Of a stretch of 64,000 nucleotides of DNA, positions 9,794-20,951 are shown in pieces. The DNA lies in assembly GCA_900323505.1 (NCBI GenBank), contig OOIN01000002.1, positions 1,054,001-1,118,000 of the forward strand, written 5' to 3'. Each line of letters opens with the position of its first letter. Position 1 is the stretch's first letter. Origin of the DNA: Ustilago trichophora (lineage: Eukaryota > Basidiomycota > Ustilaginomycetes > Ustilaginales > Ustilaginaceae). Made by a program: the position numbers and the translations under genes. The notes beneath the pieces were generated by a model. It saw nothing but the letters and a program-made list of their open reading frames with translations, had not been told where the DNA came from and did not search any database.

Positions 9794-11215
9794 CGCTGAT
9801 GAAGATGAGGTTGTGATCGTTGAGAGTTAAGGGAATTTGTGCATTTAAAGCGATTGTTTCTTGATGGGAGAGAATTTCAGATGATGGTGTCAGGAAGCGA
9901 AGCTGAAGGTAGGCTGGTACGATGGTGAACAATAACGCTGTTGTCTGAGGCTCGGCAAGATGCCTTGTATGGTGTGACGTGATAAGGGTGCGGTATGCAG
10001 TGTTTAACAAGCTGCACTGTCTGCATGGACAAGCGACCTGCGTGTGTACGCAAAGGGTTCAGCAGCGGCAGCGGCAGCGGCAACGCCAACGGTTGCGGGG
10101 TTCGGGAACTCGAGCGGGAGCAGGATCGCACGAGAGAGGTTGCGCGAATTTTCCCACACCCGGTTTGCGTGGCGGCGGTTGAGTGTGTGCTGGCAATTGA
10201 AGCAAGATGGATGAGTACAGTATATGCGGAGTGCAGGTAAAGTTCGAGGGTAGGTGACTAAGATTAAAGCAGCCCGAGAGGCGATGTGCGGGGTAGCGGG
10301 TGGGGTTGCCAAGGTTGATGCTGACAAGGTTGATGACGGAAAATGATAATTGGCGTCGGTGACTTGACTTGATCTGATTTGACTTGGCTTCGGCTTGGGT
10401 GGACTACGCTTTGATAATCTGCGCGCAGGCTATCGAGCAGGCTCTGATTGGTCCAGGGCTAGGACGAAGAGGGAGTAGTAAGTGCAAAGAGGAAAGGATG
10501 TGACTGTAAGAAGAGGAGGACAAGATCGAAAGCTCGCGTTTAATGTTGGACCTCGGCGCTCATAAGACTGACAGGTAGACAAACTCGCCGAGCGTGCAGC
10601 AGCAAAGCAGGGTTGGCATGAACCTGCGTGACGACAAGACGCCAGACAGCGCCACTTTGTCGGCGCATCCAACACCACTACTACTTTGATCGTGCAAGGT
10701 CTTACAAATCTTTCTTTCATGGTACATACGAATTCAGCTGAGCATGCTATTGCCACGATGTCACAATTAAGTCGAACATGGAAAGCGAGCAGTCCATGTA
10801 TGTCTGAAAGGCATATTATTGGGTGTTGGGTCGATAGGTCAGATTTAAGCCTCCGATAGGCGCAAGACCCTTTTTTTTCCCTGTGCTTTGCTGCCGTGTG
10901 TGTGTTGGTCTCGGATGCTGGTCAAAGTTCTTGCCACTGACGGTGTGCCTCCCGTGTTTTGGACTTGCTACCTGCATGAGCGTGCAGCTGTTCCGAAGAA
11001 AAAAAACCCTGTTTCACGCTCTCACTCTCTTCGCCTTCTACGCTTCAAATCGGTATATCGGGTCAAGGCTACAATCACGATGAAAATTTGGTTCTGGCAA
11101 AAAGTTCACATCTTTCTCCACGTTTGACACTTCTTCTTCTTGTTTTCTCTCTCCCTCTCGCATATCACTGTTCTCGACATCGAGCTCCCATCAGCCTCAT
11201 CACAAGCGATACAGG
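9794..11215. other. Intergenic region between lipase-like gene and ALB1
   Basis: About 1.4 kb between divergent genes. It contains a short (CAGCGG)n-like tract near 10060-10085 and T/C-rich tracts shortly before the ALB1 start. No open frame here looks like a conserved protein. Confidence 0.55.
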
Positions 11216-11963
11216 ATGGCTCGAGCGGATCAAGGCATTCAAGGGCGATCTGCGCCTCGCTCCAAATCCCGATCTTCCATCACCGCATCCATTCGCTCTC
11301 GATCCTCGAACTCGGCACCCAATGCTTCCGCTGCTCCACCGACCCAGATCACCAAAGCGGCCAAGCGTGCCATGAAGCGCGCAGAGCTCATGTCAAAGGT
11401 CAATCCTTCTACCCGTACCTCTTTGCTCAATCTCGAACCTTCGGGTAACGGCGCGTTGTCCAAATCTTCGTTGAGAAGGCAGAAGAGGAAACAGAAGGAA
11501 CAACTCGCTGGCAACTCGACGGGATTGAAGGATCTTGCGGAAGCCATGGATGAGGTCGCTCAACAGGTGCAGGACGATGATGACGAAGAGGATGGGGGTG
11601 AAGGCTTCGATATGGAGGACGATGATGAAGATGAGACAGCGAGAGGGCAAAAGGGTTCGTCTTCCGCGTATCCGCTAGTGGGTGCCCAAAAGACGAGAAA
11701 GGACGCCACCGTCACGGAGAAGGCGAGGAAGAAGGCTCTGTAAGTATCTCCAATCAAAGCGCGGCTGTCGTCTGTCACAACCAAAAGAGTTAGTGCTGAC
11801 CCTTAGTCTCTCCTGATTCCCTCTCGACAGATCCCTCGAGATGCAGCGCCAGAACTTAATCCTCTCAGACCCAGCCTACACCAAAAACCCATTCGCAGCA
11901 CTCCGTCTTCACGCTCAAAACACTCTCGCTTTCGACAAGGGCTATGCCAGACCCAAGCATTAA
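11216..11963 (+). CDS. ALB1: Ribosome biogenesis protein Alb1-like (2 exons)
   Basis: Small basic/acidic nuclear protein of the Alb1 family. Alb1 partners Arx1 on pre-60S particles and shuttles during 60S export. The spliced CDS is 11216-11739 joined to 11831-11963, giving 218 aa. The donor is GTAAGT at 11740 and the acceptor is CAG ending at 11830 (91-nt intron); splicing restores a frame ending in a TAA at 11961-11963. The N-terminal half is Arg/Ser-rich. The basic core SKSSLRRQKRKQKEQL is at about residues 83-98 and is followed by an acidic Asp/Glu block. The second exon encodes a conserved-looking tail with NPFAALRLHAQNTL, typical of this family. An acceptor at the earlier AG would give an immediate stop, which supports the chosen one. 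Confidence 0.85.
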
Positions 11964-12277
11964 ACCTCCCTCTCGTCACATATTGCACCCCTTGCTTCAA
12001 TCTGTACTTGTACCTCTTGCAACACATCTTCGCACTCCCAGTATACACGGTCCGACCGCAGAATTCACAGTATCTACAGGTTGGATTACAATGAGCTTGT
12101 GAAATAGTTACATAGAGCATCATGAATTGTGACGCAAGTCCACCGGACTCGCTTTGCACTGTCACGTCCCCGTTTCGCATCAAAATGCGAGGCATACCAA
12201 TCGACAACTTGCAACTTGTCGCGATCCACTGTGGGGCTACTCCCATGCAGCACGGTTCCAACTACGTTTTGTCACGC
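11964..12277. other. Convergent intergenic region ALB1/ERG5
   Basis: 314 bp holding the two 3' untranslated regions. Nothing else is recognised. The long plus-strand frame that begins here and runs antisense through ERG5 is a shadow. Confidence 0.6.
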
Positions 12278-14244
12278 TTAGGCGCGAGCAGCGACCTCAG
12301 GTGCAGTTCCAGGAGCAGGAGCTGCACGGCGCGAGAACTTCATCCTAGCACCATCCTTGGGGAAGATAGTAGCAATCACCTCTACCTTCTCGCTGAGCGG
12401 TGTTACCTCGTGCTCCCAGTTCATGAGCACACTAGCGGTACCAAGTACAGCGGTAAGGTGCATGTTGGCGTACTGCTGGCCAATGCAGTTGTGAGGACCG
12501 CTGCCAAAGACAAGATAGTTCTTGGGGTTCTTGTTGGCAGGATCCGCCTCGTCGAGCCATCGCTCGGGCTTGAACTCGTCTGGCTTGGGGTAGACGTTTT
12601 CGTCGTGAAGCGAGTTCCAGAACGAGGGGATGACCATGCTGCCCTTGGGGACGGTGTAGTTTTTGTCAATAGGGAACTCCTTGTGGTTAAGGTAGGGAAC
12701 CATGATGACGGGTGGCTTGATACGAAGCGATTCCTTGACGACGGCCTTGGTGTACTCCATCTGCTCGATTGTCTCGTAAGTGAGAGCTGCGTTGATGTCG
12801 TCACCACGGATGCGGTACTGCTCCTCACGAACCTTCTGGAGGATTTCGGGGCGGTCAGCAACGTGCTGAAGGAGGTAGGTGAGTCCAGAAGACATGGCAT
12901 CCTGCGAAGCGAAAAGGAAACTGAGCAGCACCATACCGATTTCGCGGTCAGAGAAGTCACGAACCAGCACACGACGAGTCTCGGCCTCGAGATCGGCGTT
13001 CTCCTTCTGCAGACGGGCGTCAATCATAGCCTTGATCCAGGCATCGGTAAGGCAGGTAACCTCCTGGCCCTCGGCCATGCGCTTCTTGCTCTCGCGAGCA
13101 GTCAGCTCAAACCACTTCATCGCAGTCTTACGGGCCTTGATCGCATTGTAGACTTTGGTACCGTAAAAAGCGAAGGGGAAGTTGACGAGCTCGAGAGCGA
13201 CAGTGATGAGCCAGTAGTTGTCCGAGATCTCCTTGGCGCCCTCGTCGGAGATGTAGTTGCCGCAGAAGACACGGAGCGAGGTCTCCATGTTGAGATCACG
13301 GAACTTCATCATGTAAGGCTGAGGTTCGGGGTTCGAGTCGGCGAGCCATTCCTCAAAGTAACGTTTGTAGATGGTCTCCTGGATGCCGAGGTAGATACCA
13401 AGCGCCTTGCGGGTAAAGAGGGTGTTGAGTCCCTTGCGGTAGTCGACGTGGGTCTTGCCGTTGAGGAATACCCTGTAGAAAAAAGTGGAGAAAAGCAGAC
13501 GAGGGAGCCTTTGGTCAATTTCTACTGAACGGAGCACGTCTTCGCGTTCTTCATTTTCCCGTCCGGCGCCTTGTTTTGCATGTCGAGCGGGACGACGCCA
13601 CAATCAAAAACACGGCATCTGCGGAATCATTATGAATCTTCGCAGACTGCATCTAGCAGCGCGTTTGTGTAGGGAAAACGTACCAGTTGTCAGGGCAGAG
13701 CACCTTCTTGGCGGAAGCGACAAGGCATGGCTCAGCGTATGTGGGGCTGTTGAGGATCTTGCGTGCGTACTCGTTGGATGAGGCAATGACGATGAAGCTG
13801 GATTGAGCGCAAAAACGATGGAAATAGCGAGTCAGCAGTCTGTAGCAAAGCAGGTACGCAGAACGCAGGTGAGAGCGACACTTACATGTTGAACACGCTG
13901 GCCACGCTGAGGGGGCCAGAGTTCCAACCCTCCTGGTACTTTTCGAGCGAAGGGTTGAGCGAATCGGCAAACTTGCCAATGATAGGGATGGTCCACTTGG
14001 GACCAGGGAGACCAGCCTTCTTCTTCTGGTAGTTGTACTGCTCTGCAAGGAGGAGCGTGGCGACAACAGCGAGGATGGTGAAGACGACGGTGGTGCGGTC
14101 AGCCTCCTGTAGGGAAGGAACGCGAATGAGGTCGATGACCGAGAGAACCTTGCCAAGAGCCGAGTCGGGTCGAATCAGAGGAGCCGAGGTGGCCGACCTG
14201 GAAAAGTTGAGGCCTTGCTGGCCGGCGTTGAGGATGGAAGCCAT
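12278..14244 (-). CDS. ERG5: Sterol C-22 desaturase, cytochrome P450 CYP61 (3 exons)
   Basis: CYP61 introduces the C22-C23 double bond into the sterol side chain late in ergosterol synthesis, in the ER membrane. Exons are 14244-13886, 13797-13684 and 13472-12278. Introns of 88 nt (GTAAGT...CAG) and 211 nt (GTACGT...CAG) join in frame to give 555 aa (yeast Erg5 is 538). A hydrophobic anchor is at about residues 50-70. The spliced core carries SSNEYARKILNSPTYAEP and, across the second junction, DNWVFLNGKTHVDYRKGLN, both diagnostic of Erg5 rather than CYP51. The I-helix region is SFLFASQDAMSSG, the ExxR motif is KESLR, and the haem loop is FGSGPHNCIGQQ with its Cys near residue 486. All key P450 residues are present. 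The 5' neighbourhood is a long gene-free stretch. Confidence 0.95.
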
Positions 14245-17196
14245 TTTGAGATCGAGAGTCGATAAGGCGGATCTGCGAATCCGATAGATGAGAAATATCT
14301 AGATGAAGTAAGCGAGCAGAGAGCGTTTCTTGAGTGTTTTGCTCGGAACGTCCGTTGAGGTCGTGCAAGTCGATGTGAAACCTAAAGAAGGTGCGTACAA
14401 AGACAGTGACCAGTGTCGAGGAGGTGGATGACAAAAGACGGTCGGGCGAGCCGGATGGAGGCTGGATATGCAGACAAGATCCAGCAACCGGGAGGTGATG
14501 AGAAGGAGGAGGAGGAGGAAAAGGAGGAGCGGGGGAGAGACCGTAGGTAGGGTGACTATGGTGACGGGTGAAGGTCAAGGTCAAGGTGAAGGGGAGAGAA
14601 AGAGAGGCAAGGAAAGCTTAGCAGGTGCGGAATGTCCGAAGGAGACAAGCCAAGAATGCCAAAACGTCGCCAAGCTGAGCGGTGCTCGGATGAGTTTTGT
14701 GTAGAGATTTGGCTCTTCTGCACGCTTGGAATCACCACGACCAACCGACCGACCAAAAGAGAAAAAATCAAATCGAAAAAAGGCAATTTAAGAAAAAAGA
14801 ACTTGACTGGCTCTGATTTGTTGACAATCCGACAGAAGAGGGCGGACGTGGTCGGTGTATCAATTGGCGGCAGACCAAGGTAGAGATGTGCAAATTGTCC
14901 GTTTCCTAAGAGGCTCAAGCTTGGGCAGAGTTGAGATTCACTGTGCATTAGATGGCAGGCAGGAAAGGCAAGGAGATGCGAGGAGGTAGCATTTGAGCGA
15001 GCGGACCAGAGCTTCCGACGCTGGCCAAAAGCAAAAAGAAACACCCTTCCCTAACCCTCCCTCTCTCTCCATGTGAGGGAAATTCAACCCTAATGGCATT
15101 CCCGAGAAACGCTTTTCTCTTGAAGAGGAACCGTGTCGACTCGGCCACCGTATCAGCACGCTCTTCACCGTGCCGGTGTGCGAGGGAGAGTCGAGCAGTG
15201 GAGAGGTGCTCAAAGCGTATTCTCCTCCTGGCTGGATTTGGGTTGAGTTGGTTGCATCCTGTACGCTCAAAGTTAGGTAACCAGTGGCTGCCAAAGCTAA
15301 CTCAATCTGCGACTCTAGAGTTGATCGCGGCGTGTCCTTATTGTTGCGAGCCGTACGATCCCCGACTGACCCTTCCGATATCAGAGTTTACGGTGCGTTG
15401 GAAAGCATTGCCGTTCCGGACTGCGCTATCCGACGAGAACGAGTGGGCTGAAGCACACATGGAACAATGAAATGAAAAGACTTCGAGCTGTCGGTGGGCT
15501 AGCGCACGTCCATTCATACACACTGAACTGCACAGTGAAAGGGCTTTGAAAAAAAAATATTAAATGAAATGAGGGGAAGATAGCGAAAGATGAATTTCAG
15601 GTGTGTATGGTGGGCAGGAAAGATCGACAAAGCGGGTCTGTTTGATTCATCACATCACGTTAAAAGAAGAAAGAAAAAGACGGCTCTGTTTAACGATTTC
15701 GCAGCCAGTCAAAAATTTGATAGAGTTCAACGGGCTAGCAATTGAGTGCGTCAGAGACAATCTCCTTCGCGTTGATGAAGATGAAGCCCTTCTTTTCGGC
15801 ACAGCCTTCTTCGCGTCGATCCCACACTGGCATGAGGCCTCGTTGCGTGGCCACAACCTTGCAACCCCCACGAAGACTTTTCGAAATTTTGATTCTCCGC
15901 CTCTTTTTGGCTCTACAGGTGTGGTCATCAAGCAAAATTTGGACCTCGCGTGCGGCCAGCTAGAGAGGTTCGCGCCGACGTTTCTCGCGAAGAAAAGTGG
16001 CGCGTGCAGAAATCAGACCACATTCGACACTTTGTGATGAGAGAGGGGAAAGCGTGCCAAAAGTCCCAGGGAAATTGGCCAAACAAAATCTAGCTCTCAC
16101 AAGGCTCTCTGCAACCACACGTTTGCAATGCCATCACAGCGACACACGATCTTGTCGGATGCCCACGCTCTTTTTCAATTGCGAACCATCTGACTGGAAG
16201 AGGCCTAGTTCGGCTGCTGTGCCAATCGGTGAAGCTTGTTGTCAAGCTCAAGCTGAGCCTCTTCCTCACTGACTTTGGCGAGCTTTTTCGTTCTGCCGGC
16301 GGTAAGCTCTTCTTGCCCTGACTAAGCTCATGATTGAAAGCCAACGATGCATTGCCGAATCGTGCCTCGTCTCTGACACAGACCCTAGCTTACGAGGGTT
16401 TAGCGACCCCGGGCCTTGCAGAGATGACCCGACGCTGTGGATGTGTTTCGAGAGTCATCCCAAGGCGTTCACTACTCAGCCTTGAACTCGAGTCTCACTG
16501 TGCTATCGAGACTCGTCCCCATCCATCGAGGAGATACTGCAGCTTCCTTCGAGCTGTGACGTGAGAAGATCTTTTGCTCTTTTACGCCTGATCTTGGATT
16601 TCGCGTATCTTATTACCCGATCCCCCGATAGGCGCCTCGCGCGACTCCAACTCTTGAAGCTTTTGAAAGGAAACGTGGCCTCCCAGGGTCCAACCAACAC
16701 CCTGTGCAGCTGCTGAGTTGCGCACATCGTTGAACAAAGTTTGGCGCAGCACCGTCATTGCCCGTCTCTCGTGAACACACCTTTGGAAGCGATCCTTTGC
16801 TTCTTTCACTATATTCAAAAATTCGTCTTGTTGCATGCATCTTTTCTGAATCTTGCTGATTGATCGGCCACTACGTCCTTACTATCATTCTCTTTGCCAA
16901 TCTGTGCCATGTACCGGCAACCAACTGCACAGCTTGGCGTTGATCGGGCCAGCACCAGGCCGGACCCAAGCATCTACGAGCTGGCTCGAATCGAGTCCGA
17001 AACACATTCGTTGAGCAGAGTAGCTTCCTCTTCTGCACGGAGTTTTCCTTCGCCGCAAAGGACCCTTTTTTTCTGGGCAATGCCACCACCTTCATCGGCA
17101 CCGACGAAGTGACGTACCGACGAAACATCACGTTACGACTCTGGAATCGTGTTTTTGCAGCGTTTCGGACCCTCTTCTGCCTCTGATGATGAACGC
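14245..17196. other. Long gene-poor region upstream of ERG5
   Basis: Nearly 3 kb without a recognisable gene. The part next to ERG5 (14250-14600) is purine-rich on the plus strand (GGAGGA-type tracts), so it is a pyrimidine-rich leader for ERG5. Small frames with an ATG exist (for example 15093-15470, 125 codons) but resemble no family I know. The last 250 bp (from about 16940) may contain upstream coding sequence of the next gene. Confidence 0.5.
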
Positions 17197-18045
17197 ATGG
17201 AGCTAGCGGCCGAACAAGGCGCGATATACCTTGACGCTGTTCAAAAATTTGCGTGCCATGAGGCGGGGAAAGGTATCGAAGATGCTCCACCACCAGTCTC
17301 GTCTTTCCCGCATTACGACTTCGGTGCTATGTATTCATATGGAGAGCCATACCTGACAGCGCAAACCGTGCAGATGTATGAAAATTGTGACGAGAATACA
17401 AACCGACTCGGAAGAAAGGCCGTCGCGGACTTTTGCGCATGGTTCTACGTGTTCTCCAAAGGGTTCATACACCCGCTCATCATCAGCTCAGACACGATGC
17501 GGAGCAAGAATTTCCAAGACAAGCTAGGGCAACGCATCCAGTTTGACTTTCCTTGGGCGGCTCAAAAGTGCCCTGGATTGGACGAAGTCTGCCAGCCCTT
17601 TTATTCGACCATCGTGCCGATCAAGGGCTTCGAAACGGCTTCGCATGTCGACGAGCGCGAAGCAGACCCATCCATCCTAGTCAATTTTGGCCAACACGCA
17701 ATCTTAGAGCTTCTCGAATATAATTCCAAAGTTGAACTGCAGCCGCTAGACATTGTCATCTTTTCGGCGAATCGGATTCGCCACCGTGTGGTGCAGCACC
17801 CTAAATGCGTGAAGGCTGGTCACAACCCCGCAAAGAGGTGGTCGATCACCTGTTTCTTTCTTCAAGCATTGGCGTTTAGAGAGGAACCAAACGACGACAT
17901 CCTAGCTTACATAAAACGCGCCAAAAGGACCATCGAGGCGCAATTCGGGGAAAGCAGTAGCGACGTTGAGCAGACGAGCAGAGGCGACCGTCGGGATTCA
18001 GGAAGAGACACAGCAGGCAGGAAGAAGTCTCGGAGTCACGGTTAA
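17197..18045 (+). CDS. Putative TET/JBP-like 2OG-Fe(II) oxygenase, 5' end uncertain
   Basis: Open frame with its first ATG at 17197 (282 aa); the frame is open from 17149. I infer a 2-oxoglutarate/Fe(II) dioxygenase fold. It has HVD (His150/Asp152) in a segment like FETASHVDERE, then a beta-rich stretch (ILELLEYNSKVELQPLDIVIFSANRIRHRV) with a second metal His near 196, then RWSITCFF with an Arg near 214 suited to bind 2OG. This pattern fits the fungal Tet-like 2OG oxygenase group, many members of which are lineage-expanded. The C-terminal 45 residues are charged and disordered. An open reading stretch in another frame just upstream (about 16942-17108) could be an earlier exon, joined by a 52-nt intron 17109-17160 (GTGACG...TTGCAG). 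It could also be a decayed copy. Substrate unknown. Confidence 0.5.
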   Translation: MELAAEQGAIYLDAVQKFACHEAGKGIEDAPPPVSSFPHYDFGAMYSYGEPYLTAQTVQMYENCDENTNRLGRKAVADFCAWFYVFSKGFIHPLIISSDTMRSKNFQDKLGQRIQFDFPWAAQKCPGLDEVCQPFYSTIVPIKGFETASHVDEREADPSILVNFGQHAILELLEYNSKVELQPLDIVIFSANRIRHRVVQHPKCVKAGHNPAKRWSITCFFLQALAFREEPNDDILAYIKRAKRTIEAQFGESSSDVEQTSRGDRRDSGRDTAGRKKSRSHG

Positions 18046-18458
18046 GAGCGAAGGCGAGGGAACAGCTGGTGGTGGGACGCAGACTAGGAGTCAAATCAAG
18101 CGGCGAAGGAGCTAGAGGACGATCAATTGATTCAGCACCGACGTCAGTGCGAGCAGCACGAGCAGCGCGAATACATCACGTGATACCTCGATTACCCTCG
18201 TCCATCGAGGTGCAAGGGCGAGAAGAACAAGAGGAGAAACCATTGCCCGTCAATGAGATGGCGAAGGGCACGATTTGGTAGTTGCACTGGCATGAATCAG
18301 CCATGTGGTCGCAAAGACGAGCGAAACAAGAAGGAACCGCGGCAAAAATGCATCGTCGTTCCTTAGCAGATGTATCATGTTCCAATTCTGGCAAAACTTC
18401 ACATGAATGTATCCATTAGAAATTGCAAGTTGTGTGCGGGAGTCAAATCACCGCTCCG
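18046..18458. other. Convergent intergenic region
   Basis: 413 bp between the oxygenase-like gene and the 3' end of GPI14. Nothing is recognised. Confidence 0.55.
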
Positions 18459-20286
18459 TCACTGAGTCTTTAATGTCTTGACAAATGTCCCGTTCTGAGC
18501 CTTGAGCCCATGCTTCTGCACATCGACCCTCAACCTGGCCCAGGACGACAGGAACCAGACCAACAGCCCCGCATGCACCCCGACGAGCAACAGACCACTT
18601 GCCCAGACTCTCGCAAAGACCTGCTTTGCCTCGAACTCGAGCTGGTATGCCTGTGAAAGCCACAACGCCTGTCCACCTACCCAAGCTACCAGTGCCAACA
18701 CTGTCTCTACTTTGCCCACCTTGAGACTGGGCCAGACGAGCGGGAGTAGCCAGAGGAACCAGAGGAAGTATTGGCTGGTGCATACCTTGTTGAAGGCGAC
18801 AAAGGCGATAGTTTGTGCGGTCATTGCGGCAACTACGTCACGTTTGCCCAGATGGTAGCCGAGGACGGTAACGACAAGGAGCTGGGGCAGGAAGGAAAGC
18901 AGGGATGAGGCAAGGATGCGAGATTCGAGAGACGCGGTCGAGGTGGGCGAGGTGAAGAGCGAGAGATAGGTGCCGAGGAAGTAGGGGCTAAAGTTGTGTC
19001 GATGATCGGCTCGGTGGAGGTGGTAGAGGAACGTGTGTTCGACAAAGGGCGATCCCCAGCTGTGTCAGCGATTAAGTGAACGAGAAAAGAACAAGGGAAG
19101 GGGATGAGTACGTTGTCTGCAAAAGGATGTAGAACATGGAAGGCAGTAAGACTTACAGAAGCCAAGCAACAATGTTGGCTGCCATGAAAGAGTAAGATGC
19201 CACGAACCCGAACTGGATTCCCGCCGCGTTCTTGGTCCACAAGCTGAGCGACTTCCGGCGTTCCGGAGAATAGGCAGAGACAGTGGAGCGGTGCAGATGT
19301 GCGAGGATGGGGACGGCATAGATGACGGGAAATAGCTTGAGATGCGTGGCCAGGCCGAGCAAAATGGGCGCCAGGTAGGCTTCGAGCGACCAGTCAAGCA
19401 AGTTGAAGGCGCTCTCTGGTGGCAAAGCTTCGTAGCTCGGAACATTTTCTGTGGGTTTTACCTCCTTGACTGGAGCTTCGGCTTTAGGGTCTTCAGAGCC
19501 GTTGTTGACTTGTGGTGAGGAGAAGTCGGCAAGGTACTCTGCACGCAGACCGAGCGGTGCCTCTGGGTTAGCCTTCAAGAAGAAGTACAAGAACGAAAGA
19601 ACGAACAGTCCCACCAGCGCTTCTGACGATCCCCTTGTCGAGATTTGCGCGACCATAGGATTCAAAATCCATAGCAACCCTGGCAAGTGAACATAGAGTC
19701 CTGCATTCGACCCTTGTGGCCGTCTACCGTCGAGGATGAGCCACATGAACATAGCGCAGAGAATGTCTGATGCGGCAAAGATGTACTTGCCAAAGTTGAT
19801 CCAACCAAAGATGTGAATTGGTGATAGCGCTGCTGCCAAGAAGGGTGTATATCTGTACGTCGGCCTTGCGTATGGATCGCCCAAAGTGGCTAGTAGGTCG
19901 AAAGCGGGTTTGGCAAACTTGTAGCATTGCCTTGCCCAAAAGTACATAAAGTCGGTATCATCTGGTTTGAGGCCGTCTGCAGGGGCGTGGCTGTTGGGAT
20001 CGTTGAGGAGGAGGAAACGAGCGGCTGCAGGTACGATGCCTCGGGCACAATGGACGTCGTTGCGATCCAAAAGATCGGCGTCGGTCTCGTAGGTTGGATC
20101 TTCGATGGTGCGCGATAGTGGGCAGCCGTTGACGAGGAGGTTGGCGGCATCGGAGAAGACGAAGTAGTCAACGTCGGTATATGGTACTGCGTGGGTAGCA
20201 TCCTGATGTTGACCCCAGAGAAGAAGGCCGGCGCGGAGGAGGAGTCCGGCAACGATGTAGATCCAGGACCAGAGGGAGGCCTTCAT
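18459..20286 (-). CDS. GPI14: GPI mannosyltransferase I, PIG-M/Gpi14 (2 exons)
   Basis: Catalytic subunit of GPI alpha-1,4-mannosyltransferase I, which adds the first mannose (from dolichol-phosphate-mannose) to the GPI anchor precursor in the ER lumen. Exons are 20286-19157 and 19059-18459; the 97-nt intron (GTAAGT...CAG) restores frame, giving 576 aa. The start is the first ATG of the frame. A first TM helix (about 8-24) is followed by the luminal DxD motif in YTDVDYFVFSD (Asp38/Asp40), then PTYRYTPFLAA, a PIG-M hallmark. Across the junction the sequence reads WGSPFVEHTFLYHLHRADHR and then HNFSPYF, also diagnostic. A charged insert of about 60 residues (around 300-350) makes it longer than human PIG-M (423 aa). 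Many further hydrophobic segments indicate a multi-pass ER protein. Divergent from SelO. Confidence 0.93.
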
Positions 20287-20951
20287 GGCTCCAGCGGTGG
20301 CGTCCAGAGGCTGGACGTGGGGTGATTTGTGTTGTGAATGGTGGTGATAGTGATGGTGGGACGGGAAGCGAGGTTGGACAAAAACGGCGACCAAAGTAGT
20401 GAATCCAGAGGACCCTGTCTGCCGTTTTCTTCTCAGTGCCGAAGCGATCAAGTAGCTCTTCAAGAGTTCCAGACCAACACTTCTCAAGCGAGGATAGAGC
20501 TCTGTGCTGGGCTTCTGTGCTGTTGTGCAGCTGTGTTTGTCAACGTTGGCGCTGCATGCGGATGTGTGCACTGTTCACTTTCAGACGCGTCTTCTGCTGT
20601 CTGTGCGGGGAAAAGCCAAGCCAGTTTTTCGCTTGTAGTTTGTGACATGCTAGGGTGTAACAGCTTGGAAAAATGAGCACAAAGCAGCAAACAAGCACGA
20701 CTTGGGCGCTGCCGCACCTTCGGCCTCCACTTGAGCGGTGCTCCGGATTCCGGGAAGTGACTGTACTACTATATTCCTGATTCAGCTTTGTCCAACTCTG
20801 CTCAGTTGCATCCTTCATTCAGTGCCATCAAAAGACCGCATCTGAGCCTGCTTGACCCTCTAAAGCAGATCATATTAGACTCGACAGCTTCGGTCAAGAT
20901 CACGATTGTCTAGCGCCACTGTTCCTTGGCAGAGCTAGAATTCCAAGATCC
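20287..20951. other. Divergent intergenic region GPI14/SelO
   Basis: 665 bp between two start codons, presumably carrying both promoters. The GPI14 frame is open upstream of its ATG but has no other ATG. No defined element was recognised. Confidence 0.55.

Noticed and set aside
12122..13528. 468-codon plus-strand frame opposite ERG5
   Set aside because: Antisense shadow of a clear P450 gene; its sequence has no recognisable domain.
15093..15470. 125-codon ATG frame upstream of ERG5
   Set aside because: No similarity recognised and overlapped by frames on the other strand; not enough to call a gene.
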